A stretch of 64,000 nt of DNA, from NCBI RefSeq assembly GCF_910594005.1, contig NC_057815.1, positions 80,833,552 to 80,897,551 on the forward strand. The letters are read 5' to 3'. Every line of letters starts with the position of its first letter. Position 1 is the first letter of the stretch. The stretch comes from Cervus elaphus (lineage: Eukaryota; Chordata; Mammalia; Artiodactyla; Cervidae). A program made the position numbers and the translations under genes. Below, piece by piece: positions 34,046 to 44,610 of this stretch. Below the pieces are notes generated by a model, which searched no databases, was not told the DNA's origin, and saw nothing but the letters and a program-made list of their open reading frames with translations.

Positions 34046-34600
34046 GTTGTTGTTCAGTTGCTAAGTCATGTCTGACTCTTTGCGACTCCATGGACTGCAG
34101 TATTCCAGGCTTCCCTGTCCTTCATTATCTCCTGGAGTTTGCTCAGACTCAAAACCATTAAGCCAATGGTGCCGTCCAACCATCTCATCCTCTTTTGTCC
34201 CATTCTCCTCCTGCCCTCAATCTTTCTCAGCATCAGGGTCTTTTCCAATAAGTTGGCTCTTCGCATCAGGTGGCCAAAGTTGGAGCTTTGGCCACCATCA
34301 GCTGGAGCTTCAGCATCAGCCCTTCCAGTGAATATTAAGGGTTGATTTCCTTTAGGATTGACTAGTTTGATCTCCTTGCTGTCCAAGGGATTCTTAAAAT
34401 TTCCAGCACCACAATTCTAAAGCATCAGTTGTTCAACACTCAGTCTTCTTTATGGTTCAACTTTCGCATCCATACATGACTACTGGAAAAACCATAGCTT
34501 TAACTCTAAGCACCTTTGTTGGCAAAGTGATATCTCTGCTTTTTAATACACTATGAAGGTTTGTCATAGCTTTTCTTCCAAGGCACACATGTCTTTTAGC
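34046..34600 (-). mobile_element. BovB 3' part, minus strand
   Basis: Reverse-complement BovB from the 3' tail ('tgttgttgttcagttgctaa') back to 'catagcttttcttccaaggc', the region coding for the RT thumb and C-terminal domain. It carries a short local duplication at 34270-34310 ('ttggagctttggccacc' area). At 34600/34601 it switches abruptly to sense BovB from a different part of the element. Confidence 0.92.
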
Positions 34601-35069
34601 AGGCAAGTTTGGCCTTGAAGTACAAAATGAAGCTGGGCAAAAGCTAACAGTTTTGCCAAGAGAACACACTAATCATAGCAAACACCCTCTTCCAACCACA
34701 CAACAAATGGTACTACACTTGGGCATCCCCAGGTGGTCAATACCAAAATCAGATTGATTATATTCTTTGCAGCTGAAGATGGAGAAGCTCTATACAGTCA
34801 GCAAAATCAACACCAGGAGCTAAGTATGGCTCAGATCATGAGTTCCTTATTGCAAAATTCAGGCTTAAATCGAAGAAAGTAGGGAAATTCATTAGGCCAT
34901 TCAAGTATGACCTAAGTCAAATCCCACATGATAAATACAGTGGAGATGACAAATAGATTAAAGGGATTAGATGTGGTAGACAGAGTGCCTCAAGAACTGT
35001 GGGTGGAGGGTTGTAACATTGCATGGGAAGTGGTGACCAAAACCATCCGAAAGAAATGCACGAAAAGAA
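34601..35069 (+). mobile_element. BovB endonuclease segment, plus strand
   Basis: Sense BovB from the APE-like endonuclease domain: 'aggcaagtttggccttgaag', 'caagagaacacactaatcat', 'agatggagaagctctataca', and downstream 'gattagatgtggtagacag'. The conserved endonuclease signature S-D-H is visible as tca-gat-cat at 34831-34839, in the frame A-K-Y-G-S-D-H-E-F-L-I-A-K-F. Several in-frame stops make it dead. Its orientation opposite to 34046-34600 gives the geometry of a 5'-inverted BovB insertion, with the intervening RT core missing. Confidence 0.88.
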
Positions 35070-35636
35070 ATTCGCATTTACTCACAGGCTATTTTTCTAA
35101 GAGCTATCTCAGTGTGATGGGAGCTGTACATTTTATTAATTATGTGATTCAATTAGGTGAAATTATGGTCAAATAAAACTGCTATTTCTTATTTTCTTTA
35201 CTTAATTGGAGGTCAATTTTCTTTGAGTACTGCGGTACTTAGAAAAGATAAGTTCTTTTGCTTATCTGGTCATAATCTTTTCCTCTGGCCATAAGTCTTT
35301 TCTCTTTTCTTCAGTTTTTTCTAAAGTATTATATTTGTAATTGGAATACATTTGGTGATAAATTAGTGTCAATTTCTTACCTTTTTCCAAACCTCTGACA
35401 GAAAGTGGATGTTTCTAAAGATATGCTTCAAGGTCTTTGAAAGAGTTTGTGTAGAATGTCCTAAGTAGAACCTGTAGCTGGTGGCAAACATAGTATAGTC
35501 TACCATCTGAGTTTATTCCACTAGTCACCCAATGTTGGTACAGAGTAACTAAACATTTGCTTGTAAGCAAATTCTTAAGCTAGGAAAGTACCTTTAAATA
35601 ACAAGAAGATTTTGAGAATTTTTCTCAAGGAAACCT
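35070..35636. other. Anonymous DNA
   Basis: No assignable content in about 570 bp. Confidence 0.5.
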
Positions 35637-35800
35637 GTTTTCAAATTCTGTAACTTTTTTTCTGATATCATCTTGGGAAAATTATTTTAACTTTTGGAAG
35701 CTGTTTATTTGAAAAAACAAGAACCAGCATTACAGGGTTTTATGAGGATTAAATCAAAGTTTGTGATGTATTTGATGGTAAATGAATGTTACCATATATT
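35637..35800 (+). repeat. MIR SINE
   Basis: 'tctgtaacttttttctgat'-like start, then 'cttgggaaaattattttaac', 'ttttggaagctgtttatttg', 'gttttatgaggattaaatca', 'gtgatgtatttgatgg': MIR in sense orientation, moderately diverged. Confidence 0.7.
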
Positions 35801-36099
35801 AAAGTATACCAAGATATTTTACTCCTACTAAGGAAGCAGAAGGAATAGTGTTTAAGAATATAAAATTCAGTCTGGAAATAGGCAATCAGTGTGTTATCAT
35901 GTTTATCAAAAGCTAATGACAGCTTTTTTATTTCTTCATGTGACAAGTGTCAAAATCTTAGCTTTCAGAACTCACTGTATTTTGCTCCCACTCGATGTCA
36001 ACATCTACTTTAGTTTTTCCTGTAGCCCCCCAAATTCCTTTCTATTCACTCCATATCTACTATTCATTCTGTCCAAACCTTAAGTTCTCCCCCAGGTTT

Positions 36100-36590
36100 A
36101 ATTTATTCATTCACTTCCTCAATTAATAATTAATTAATTGACTTCTTCATCCATATAGTCATCAAAGCATGCTTTTTTAATGGGGATAAAAACAGTGAAA
36201 AAGATAAAAACCAATTCCTGTTCCTGTTTTTGTGGAACTTACACTACTAAGAATGAAAAGAGATAGCATGACTGTATTTAATTATGTATGCCATGAGGGA
36301 GAGATAAAGGAGGTTAGGAGTGAAATACCAGAGGGAATTAGTAGTGTTAGGACTGGCTATAGAATTTGCAGCCTTATGCAAAATGAAAATGTAAGGTGCC
36401 TTGTTCAAAAACTAATAAGAATTTGAGGATGATGACAGACCAAGCATAGGACTCCTTGCACCCACAGAGATTGCATGCCTATGAAACCAACTCTGCATAC
36501 AATGGAGGGCCAAGGAAGGGTTTCTTGAGGCAGTGTTAATTTCACTGGAGATGTGAAGGATAAGTGTGGGTCAGGTAGACAGTTTCAGAC
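36100..36590 (-). mobile_element. L2 LINE 3' region, split by hAT MITE
   Basis: Antisense L2: 'ttcattcacttcctcaatta', 'cctgtttttgtggaacttac', 'gggagagataaaggaggtta', then after the MITE 'gggtttcttgaggcagtgtt', 'ggagatgtgaaggataagtg'. The two halves lie in the right order around the insertion at 36348-36494. Confidence 0.65.
36348..36494 (+). mobile_element. DNA-transposon MITE inside L2
   Basis: Starts 'taggactggctatagaattt' and ends 'gcctatgaaaccaactctgc', decayed versions of CAGGGCCGGCT...AGCCGGCCCTG inverted ends. Interior 'gcaaaatgaaaatgtaaggt' and 'ccttgttcaaaaactaataa' is the familiar wording of this old mammalian MITE. I do not recall its library name. Confidence 0.6.
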
Positions 36591-36844
36591 TTCTGTTTTC
36601 ATTTGTTATTCCCTTTTAGGCCTAATATATTATTTCCTCAAGAGCCATCAGACTCATGTGTTTATAGCAAGGAATGATGAAGCTTTTTCAATATTGGTCA
36701 GGATGTTGGTGGAAGAAAGATGCAGTTACTTCTTGCCATTTCAGTTTCATCTCTCATGGGTATCAAAAAGCAAAGTTTAAGGCCAGAATTATGACTCATA
36801 ATTTTTAAATATCAGAGTTTATAATTAACAATCTTTCTTAGATA

Positions 36845-36990
36845 TTTATGAGAGGACACTGGGCTGCGAATTTGGAAACCTGAATTCTTGTCTTAAATCT
36901 GCCTCTTTATGACAAGATATTCTTTAGATCCTAGCTTCCTAATCTGGGGGAAAAAGTTATTTAAGTTTCCTATTAGTCTGAGGCTTCACA
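36845..36990 (+). repeat. MIR-family SINE
   Basis: 'gaggacactgggctgcgaat', 'ttggaaacctgaattcttgt', 'cttaaatctgcctctttatg', 'agcttcctaatctggggg' matches the head and CORE of MIR/MIRb in sense. Confidence 0.65.
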
Positions 36991-37995
36991 CTACTGACAA
37001 TAGCATTTTCTAATTTTATTAAAAATATAGTATTTCATTTTATCTTTGTCTGCTTTTTTGGAACATAAAGTCACAGTGTTGGCTGAATCACTGACAGCAT
37101 AAATACAGCAATAGCTGCCAAAGGCCACCTTCCATAGGCAATCTCTTTTCTTAAACAACCATATTAAGTCCCTAAGGTGAACAGTGCTATTCCGTTCTTC
37201 TGTTAGATAAAGGTCACCTCTACTGGCAACCAATTTTTGTACGTCCCTAGGGTAGATGCTTAAGACTACATTTGTTGTCTGTATTAACTTCTCTACTGCA
37301 TCTGTTAAATATCAAAGTAATCTAAGTCTTAGATATTGAGTCACTTTATTCTCAAGATGAGACATTTTTTTAGACCAAGAAACCTCAGATAGCATAGTTT
37401 TGGAAAGGTGAAACTAAAACACTTTGATTTCTGAAAACTTTCTTAAGTTTATTAGTACATTTGTACAGTTTTAATACTGTACATATTTTCTATTATCAGA
37501 CATATTAACCCAGATAATTTATGCTGTGATAATGAAGAACACACAACGAAATGTTTATTTTTCTTGAAAGTCCCCTGTAGGAATGGACAAATGTCCTTTG
37601 TGATATCATTCAGCAGTACAGGCTAACAGAATCTCTACCCAGGAGGTAGCTTCAGCTACCTTGATATATCAGGGAGAATTCCTTGATATAGCAGGGAGAA
37701 AAAGCACTTCAAGGTCTCTTGCTGAAATTATTTGACCTGAAAGCAACACACATATTTGCTTACAAGCCATTGACTATAAATAGACATACAGTCCAGACTG
37801 AATGCATGAGTTCAGAGGTATAATACTCTATATGTTAAGAAGAAATAGTAAACCCTAAGTCTCTATCGCATTTCCATACAATAAAAAGCTATTTATAAAA
37901 AGAAAAGTCTATTTTGTTTTTTAGAAGGAAGTTTAGTCTAAAGTATTTTAACCTAGATGGATGCTAGAAGTTCAGATGAACAAGAGCATATACAT
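36991..37995. other. Anonymous DNA with small tandem repeat
   Basis: No gene recognised. Positions 37660-37701 hold a 22-bp imperfect tandem duplication of 'ccttgatata(t/g)cagggaga'. A weak MIR-like word lies near 37360. Confidence 0.5.
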
Positions 37996-38136
37996 CAGTA
38001 CTGCCAGTTCTGAGTTTTGGCTGCACCGCACAGCATGTGGGATCTTAGTTCATTGACCAGGGATCAAGTCGGTGCTCCCTGCATGGAAGCACAGAATCTT
38101 AACCACTGGATCACCAGGGGAGTCCCAGTACTGCCA
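37996..38136 (-). repeat. CHR-2-type SINE with 11-bp TSD
   Basis: Reverse-complement CHR-2 at 38007-38125: 'gttttggctgcaccgcacag', 'gtgggatcttagttcattga', 'accactggatcaccagggg'. The duplication 'cagtactgcca' lies at 37996-38006 and 38126-38136, giving exact ends. Confidence 0.93.
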
Positions 38137-39672
38137 ACTCCTTATTTGGTATCTTTGGTTTAAGATCATGGTGTCTAATTTACTTGTCATTATAAGTGTA
38201 TGTCTTCCTGTTTCTGTATTGCTATTTTTCCTTGCTCATTGTCTCAATGTTGATTGATTTCCAACTGTTTGTCAAGAGACCATAATTAAAGCATTATCCT
38301 TTTCTTCAAGGATATTACAGTAATCTTAGAACATCAATTAGGTCCATAAATAAACAGAATTCTCAAAATCACACATCCTAATGGTATCCTATTCAGTTGC
38401 AGCCATACACAAATTGGCTTTTTGATAGCATGTCTTAAAATTTTTAGTTAGGTGCAAATTATGTTTTCCACACTTTATGGTATATGAATATATCATCTCA
38501 GATGAGTATTTGCCAAGATGTTAGAGCTGACTCAGAGATCTTGAATAAGAAAATAAGCTATTAGCATTATTCATAGGCAACTTGGAACTCACAGCCAAGA
38601 ACAAGTAGGACAGTTTTATGTCAGGGCCAAATTTCACCACTAGATTTAATTCTTTCAATACTAAATGTGATAGCTAAAACATATGAGGTGCCTTTTGGTG
38701 AGCAATATAGAATCCTATTTCGTTAGCAAATCAGGAATATGGAAAACGAGGTGTTTAAGGGTTTGTGTGCAAACACATCTTTGCACTATTGTTTATTATT
38801 GTTAGAAACCTTACCTAAGCCCTCTGTAACTTGAAATAGGCTGTTGATGGGATGCATTAGTGCATTTCCCCTCTGTTTGTTCTTTATTGGGTATCTTTGG
38901 AATAGCTACCCTGGGCAGGCACTTTTACATGCATTCAATATGCAATTGGAAATACAATTCCTAACTTCTTGGAGGCAGTTAGGAATTTATATTTCTTTCT
39001 TTCCTTTGGAGGAAATAAAAATTTATAACATAGCCTATGCTATGTTATATATAAAGTTCTATGCTAGAGATAGTAGAGGCTGCTGCAGGAACTTAGAACA
39101 GGATGGAGGACAGGATGAGAGTGTGTATACATATGTCTGTGAATGTGTGCTTATATCTAAGAGATGGCCATGGAATGCATATATAAGTTAGCCAGATTAA
39201 TGTGGGGAAAGAGGAGGGTGTCCATAAGAAAAAAAATCTGAGAAGACCTTGATGCATGATAGTTACGACGAAAGCTGAGAGAAATTCAGTGGAGATTGTA
39301 GAATGTGAGGGGAGGATGCAAGCCATTTAAATATGCTTAAAAGATATATTTGAATAGCTAGCTTTAAACAGAGGTTTATCTGGTTATGTAGCTTACATTT
39401 ATGGGAATTATCTATTACATTGGCTTCTGTTAATTTTTAGAAATGTCTTTACACATTAGTATATTAATTCAAGTTCACCTTGGATCTATGGTAAAGTACA
39501 GAAGTGAAATGTCAGAATCAAGGTCTAGCGGTTCCAGAATGCTCCAGCAGCTTCTGTGACATTCACTGAGAACATATCATCTCAAATAATTTGCCCATTG
39601 ATCTTCTTGCTCGTCTCAGTATATTTTGCTTGGATAATAAAACCACTACATTTTGTAAAGAAGCATTTGAAT
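38137..39672. other. Anonymous DNA, about 1.5 kb
   Basis: No assignable repeat. The 115-codon frame at 38844-39191 (+) is the longest here that is not LINE-derived, but shows no domain, signal or conserved start context; treated as chance. Confidence 0.5.
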
Positions 39673-40209
39673 ACTTGTGTTGATTGTTATTCTTCAGTCC
39701 CTCAGTTGTGTTCGACTCTTTGAGACTCCATAGACTGCAGCACGCCAGGCTTCCCTGTCCTTCACCATCTCCCAGAGCTTACTCAAGCTCATGTCCATTG
39801 AGTTGGTGATGGCATCCAACCATTTCATCCTCTGTCATCCTCTTCTCCTCCTGCCTTCAGTCTTTCCCACCATCAGGGTCTTTTCTTATAAGTCTGTTCT
39901 TCACATCAGGTAGCTAAAGGATTGGAGCTTCAGCATCTGTCTTTCCAATGAATATTCAGGATTGATTTCCTTTAGGATGGACTGGTTTGATCTCCTTGCA
40001 GTCCAAGGCACTCTTCAAGAGTCTTCTCCAACACCACAGTTCAAAAGCATCAATTCTTTGGCCCTCAGCCTTCTTTACGGTCCAACGCTCCCATGACTTC
40101 ATACATGACTACTGGAAAAACTATAGCTTTGACTATATGGAACTTTGCTGGCAAAGTAATGTCTCTGCTTTTTAATACACTGTCTAGGTTTGTCATAACT
40201 TGTGTTGAT
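39673..40209 (-). mobile_element. BovB 3' end with 12-bp TSD
   Basis: Reverse-complement BovB at 39685-40197, from the tail ('ttcttcagtccctcagttgt') to 'cactgtctaggtttgtcata'. The duplication 'acttgtgttgat' at 39673-39684 and 40198-40209 fixes a 513-bp 5'-truncated insertion. Confidence 0.96.
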
Positions 40210-40640
40210 GGCTATATTGAAATTAAATGCAACATGATGGTAAATTCTGGCTTAGCTGGATAGAAAGGTGCTGGTTGATTTTCAGCCAAAGTGAAAATTT
40301 TATTCTTTCATGACGATAAGTAAAATCCACGTGAGTCATGTGCATTTCTTGTTCTCCTTATAATGAAAAGAGTAGCTCACAAGTTAACCTATTTAGTGTG
40401 TTCTCTTTAAATATTAGATTATTTTGATGAGTAACTGCAAGCCCAAACTGAATGTTTTATAGCAAACGACAAGACCCTTGTAATACAAATGAGCTTGAAG
40501 GGCTGGATTGAGAGAGATGTCTAGGTACATTATTTCACAGTCTTGGCTTATTTTAGGTTTTGAAATAGTTGCACTGTTATTGGTAAAATAAAAGACTAAT
40601 TCAAATATTCTGTGTAAATTAAATTCTTCTGTATAAATAA
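40210..40640. other. Anonymous DNA
   Basis: No assignable content in this stretch. Confidence 0.5.
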
Positions 40641-40850
40641 AAGCGAAAGTGTTAGTCACTCAGTTGTTCTGACTCTTTGCAACCCCATGGACTGTAGCCC
40701 ACCAGGTTCCTCTGTCCATGGAATTCTCAAGGCAAGAATACTATAGTGGGTAGCCATTCCCTTCTCTAGGGGATCTTCCCCCAGAAACTGAACCAGGGTC
40801 TGCTGTATTGCAGGCAGATTCTTTACCTTCTGAACCACCAGAGAAGCAAA
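40641..40850 (-). repeat. Bov-tA SINE, full length
   Basis: Reverse-complement copy with tail 'aaagcgaaagtgttagtcac' and head 'ctgaaccaccagagaagc'. Base changes ('gaatactatagtgggtagcc') indicate moderate age. Confidence 0.93.
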
Positions 40851-41440
40851 TTACACCAAAATAGTACTTAACTACTTAATTGCTAATAATTATTTGAATC
40901 AGCAGTCTGATCAGGGTAACTGTTTTGCCTGTCTTTCCTGATGTGCCTACCTATGTGGTTGTAGTCATCTTGCAGGTTGGTGAGAAGTTGGTTGATCTAG
41001 GATGACCTCACTCACCTGTCAGTGCTAAGGCTTGTTGGTCCTGGTGACTTTAACAACTGAATTTTTGTCTGTCTTTGGCTGATCTGTGCTTCATCACATG
41101 GTGAGTTCCTTAGGAGCAGCAAAACAGGGCTACTCCAATGTGTAAGTTTTTTCAAGCCTCTGCTTGCGTCACTTAAAAAAAAAAAAGTTCCATATGACAA
41201 AGAAAGTCATGGAATGGAGAAACAGACTCCACCTTTTTAACTGAAAGAGTTTCAAAGTGACATTGCAAAAGGGCACACATACTGGATGGGAAGGAAGGTT
41301 TGTGGCCATTTTGATACTTAACAACAGTCCCTGCAAGGATGTTGCATCTCAGCATGTGTGAATCCAGTGATTCTCCATCTTTGTTCACACTAGGTAGTGT
41401 TGATTGTTTTTTTTTTTTTTTTAAGGTTAGTCAATTGAGG
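40851..41440. other. Anonymous DNA with A and T runs
   Basis: An A run at 41175-41186 and a T run at 41408-41423 may be retroposon tails, but I could not identify the attached elements. Confidence 0.45.
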
Positions 41441-41444
41441 GGAG

Positions 41445-41774
41445 TAGTTTAGTGATCCATCATGGTGGTTTTAATTGCACTTCTTGGATAACTGCTATTG
41501 TTGAAATTCTTTTATACATTTATTGACCATTTGGACATTCCCTTTGAATTCTCTAAATTCAAGGTTTTTTGCCCATTTCTGTATTCAGAAGATAAGCTTT
41601 TAATTATTGGTTTCTTTCTCTCTCTCTCACACATACTTTTCATGCATTGCAAATACTATATTCAGTTAATCTGTGTCTTGCTTATTAACTCTCCCATTGC
41701 CTTTTATTTTTATATGTAGTTATCCACTTGACACAGTATTATTTATTGAAAGGCATTTTACCATTGAATTATAA
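41445..41774 (-). mobile_element. Old L1 ORF2 fragment, antisense
   Basis: 'gtggttttaattgcacttct', 'ttgaccatttggacattccc', 'ttttgcccatttctgtattc', 'agtattatttattgaaaggc' resemble antisense L1 ORF2 segments, possibly two joined pieces. Confidence 0.55.
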
Positions 41775-41799
41775 TGTGTGTGTGTGTGTGTGTGTGTGT
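41775..41799. repeat. (TG)n microsatellite
   Basis: A pure TG dinucleotide run of 12 units with no SINE attached, unlike the one at 2916. Confidence 0.95.
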
Positions 41800-42094
41800 A
41801 CTTTGAGAAATAATTTAAAATACTTTAAAATATCAAATCCAGGTGCTTTGAATTGAACATACAATTTGCCCATTCTGTGTATGCCTTCTGCTTTTCCAGT
41901 TCAACATTTAATGATCCATGATTCATACTTTAGGCAACGCTGGACTATATATGATTTCTCTCCATACGCCCCGCCACATACCATAGCTCAAAATTACCCC
42001 TAATCCTCTTATACTCTGCCCATCTGCCCCCAGTTCTAGTCTCTTTTCCCTGTTCTGTCTCTAACTACTACTTTCAATTTGGAATAAATATTTT

Positions 42095-42995
42095 CTACAG
42101 CTGCTGTACAAAATATCCCAAACTGGGTGGCTTCAAACAGCAAAAATCTATTGCTTCACAATTCTGGAGCCTGCAAGTGCAAAATCAAGGTGTCAGCAGA
42201 GCCATGCTCCCTCAGAAATTTATCGGGGAGAGTCCTTCCTTGCTTTGACCTAACTTCCGGTGTTTGTGGGCAATCGTTGGCATTCCTTGGCTTGTAGATG
42301 CGTTGCTTCAATCCTGTCTTCACATTGTGTTCTCTCTGTGTCTGAGTCTCTTTTCATGGCATTCTTTTTATGGTACCAGTCATCTTGGATAGGGGCCCAC
42401 TCCACCCACATACAAAGGTCCCTCTATTCAAAGCTATGGTTTTTCCAGTAGTCATGTATGGATGTGAGAGTTGGACTATAAAGAAAGCTGAGTGCCGAAG
42501 AATTGATGCTTTTGAACTGTTGTGTTGGAGGAGACTCTTGAGAGTCCCTTGGACTGCAAGGGGATCCAACCAGTCCATCCTAAAGGAAATTGGTCCTAAA
42601 TATTCATTGGAAGGAAAAATGCTGAAATACTTTGACCACCTGATCCAAAGAACTGACTCATTTGAAAAGACCCTGATGCTGGGAAAGATTGAAGGTGGGA
42701 GAAGGGGACAACAGAGGATGAGATGGTTGGATGGCATCACTGACTCAACGGACATGAGTTTGAATAAACTCTAGGAGTTGGTGATGGACAGGGAGGCCTG
42801 GCGTGCTGCAGTCCATGGGGTCACAAAGAGTTGGACACAACTGAGTGACTGAACTGACTGACTGACCACCCACATAAGACCTTATTTTAACTAATTGTGT
42901 CTGCAAAGACCCTATTTCTAAATATAGTCATGTTCTATGATGTTAGGGTTTAGAACTTCAATGTATCCTTTCACAGGGGAAACAGTTCAACTCAT
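42095..42995 (-). mobile_element. MaLR-type LTR split by BovB
   Basis: Antisense LTR in two parts. Left (42095-42401): 'acaaaatatcccaaactggg', 'ctattgcttcacaattctgg', 'aaaatcaaggtgtcagcaga', 'cattccttggcttgtagatg'. Right (42877-42995): 'accttattttaactaattgt', 'gcaaagaccctatttctaaa', 'gttagggtttagaacttcaa'. This is the antisense of an MLT1/MST-class (ERVL-MaLR) LTR. No retroviral genes are attached. Confidence 0.72.
42402..42876 (+). mobile_element. BovB 3' end with 11-bp TSD
   Basis: BovB at 42413-42865 (453 bp), from 'caaaggtccctctattcaaa' to 'gagtgactgaactgactgac'. The duplication 'ccacccacata' is at 42402-42412 and 42866-42876. An open frame of 134 codons (42370-42774) covers the C-terminal domain with 'VVMYGCESWTIKKAE' and 'CWRRLLRVPWTA', but lacks the RT and endonuclease. 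Confidence 0.96.
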
Positions 42996-43089
42996 AATAT
43001 CCTTCAAGATTTTTTTCTCATGCTTTATCAAGAGTTGATTAAATGACTAGGGAAATAAAAATACAAAACATAATGACAACAGTATATGT

Positions 43090-43345
43090 TTATTATTTTC
43101 AGGAAAGGAAGTTTCTTTTGAATGACAAAAAAGACATCAAGAAAAAGATGGATAAATTTACTCAAAATGAAAACCTCTATTTGAAAGAGAAATTTTGTAA
43201 CATGTTTAACAGATGGAGTATGTTCATTTCCAGGAAAAGACTGGATTTACAATTTATTAGGAATTAAGGCAAACAATCAGAAGAAAAGTGGGCAAGATAG
43301 ATGAAATATCTGTTCACAGATAGGGGAATATAAATGGTTAAAATA
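43090..43345 (+). mobile_element. Old L1 ORF2 fragment
   Basis: 'aatgaaaacctctatttgaa', 'aggcaaacaatcagaagaaa', 'agtgggcaagatagatgaaa', 'tatctgttcacagatagggg' follow the C-terminal third of L1 ORF2 in sense. The 74-codon frame at 43043-43267 is part of it. Confidence 0.5.
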
Positions 43346-43461
43346 ATGTGCTTTCTTTCTGGTCTTCTCTAGTGTCATCTTCCCTGGGCAAGTCTGTTCA
43401 TCTCTCCACATTTATGCCTCCCTTGCCCCAATGTCTACAACCAATTCTCACTCTGTCTCGC

Positions 43462-43592
43462 TATTATATTTTAAGATTTTTTTGCCTCACCCCAGGGCTT
43501 GTGGGATCTTAGTTCTCTGACCAGGGATTGAACCAACACCCCCTGCAGTGGAAGACCAGAGTCTTCGTCACTGGACCTCCAGGGAAGCCCAG
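43462..43592 (-). repeat. CHR-2-type SINE
   Basis: Reverse-complement copy: 'gggcttgtgggatcttagtt', 'ctctgaccagggattgaacc', 'gtcactggacctccagggaa'. Full head, short tail. Confidence 0.88.
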
Positions 43593-43814
43593 TGTTTTGC
43601 TGCTACCTTTTTGATCATCTGAGGGACAGCTTCCTAAACTCCTCTCACCCCCATCCCATCCTCTCTCCCCATGGTGCCCTGTGCGTGTCTTTATCATGTG
43701 CTTTTCTTGTAAAGTAACATGGTCTCTTTGTCTTCCTTTTTAGATTTCTAATTCCTTGAGAGCAAGGGTCATGTGTAATTCATACTTTATCAGAACAGAC
43801 CTTAAATGTGAATG

Positions 43815-44275
43815 AACCAAGAGGATATTATGCTAAGTGAATTAAGTTAGACATAGAGAAACATACTGTGTGATTTTTATTTTATATTGAATCTAAAAAA
43901 TCAAAACTTGGTACCAGAGAGTAGCATGGTTGTTGCTAGGGGTTGGAGGAGGTGGGAAGTGAAGAGATGTTCATCAAAGGATATTAAACTTTCATTTGTA
44001 TAATAAGATGAGTTAATTCTAGGGATGTAATATACAATATGGTGACTATAATTAATAATATTGTATTGTGTACTTAAAGTTTGATAAAAGAGTAGGTCTC
44101 AAGTGTTCTCACTGCACATCCACACAAGGTTACTACCCGAGGTGATGTGTTAATTAATTTGATTGTGATAGTCACCTTTGAACATTTGCATATCATAAAT
44201 CATCACACTGTACATCTAAAATGTATACAAATTTTTGTTAATTATACCTCAATAAAGCTGGAAATTTTTTAAAAA
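43815..44275 (+). mobile_element. L1 3' end, sense
   Basis: 'gatattatgctaagtgaatt', 'ggtaccagagagtagcatgg', 'gttgctaggggttggaggag', 'gtaatatacaatatggtgac', 'catcacactgtacatctaaa', 'cctcaataaagctgg' plus A-rich end. ORF2 terminus and 3' UTR of an L1MA-like element. Confidence 0.85.
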
Positions 44276-44610
44276 TGCATGAGTTATGCAGGGCAAAAAA
44301 ACACAGGATTTTTTTAATATACATGTTTTGACTTAATAAATACATTGTACATTGTGCTACTCAAAGTATCATAAGGAATGATAAGTTTACTCTAAACTTT
44401 GGTGCTAAAGAAAATACAGAAGTCGTTTTATTGGACAGTGAAAGCACCTAAGTATACTTCTTACTTCCATCATTTGTCAAGAAGTTCTGAATGCAATGCT
44501 GCATGAAATATTAACTGACTTACTCCAAGGAAGGTATATTTCTTAGGGACATTTTAAAGGAAGTGTTTAAAAATATTTTTTAATATATGTCTTCCTTCTT
44601 ACACTCAATT
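44276..44610. other. Anonymous AT-rich DNA
   Basis: A spacer between two L1 insertions with no assignable content. Confidence 0.5.

Noticed and set aside
38844..39191. 115-codon plus-strand frame
   Set aside because: No domain, no signal peptide or repeat pattern, no splice or promoter context. This length is expected by chance in 64 kb.
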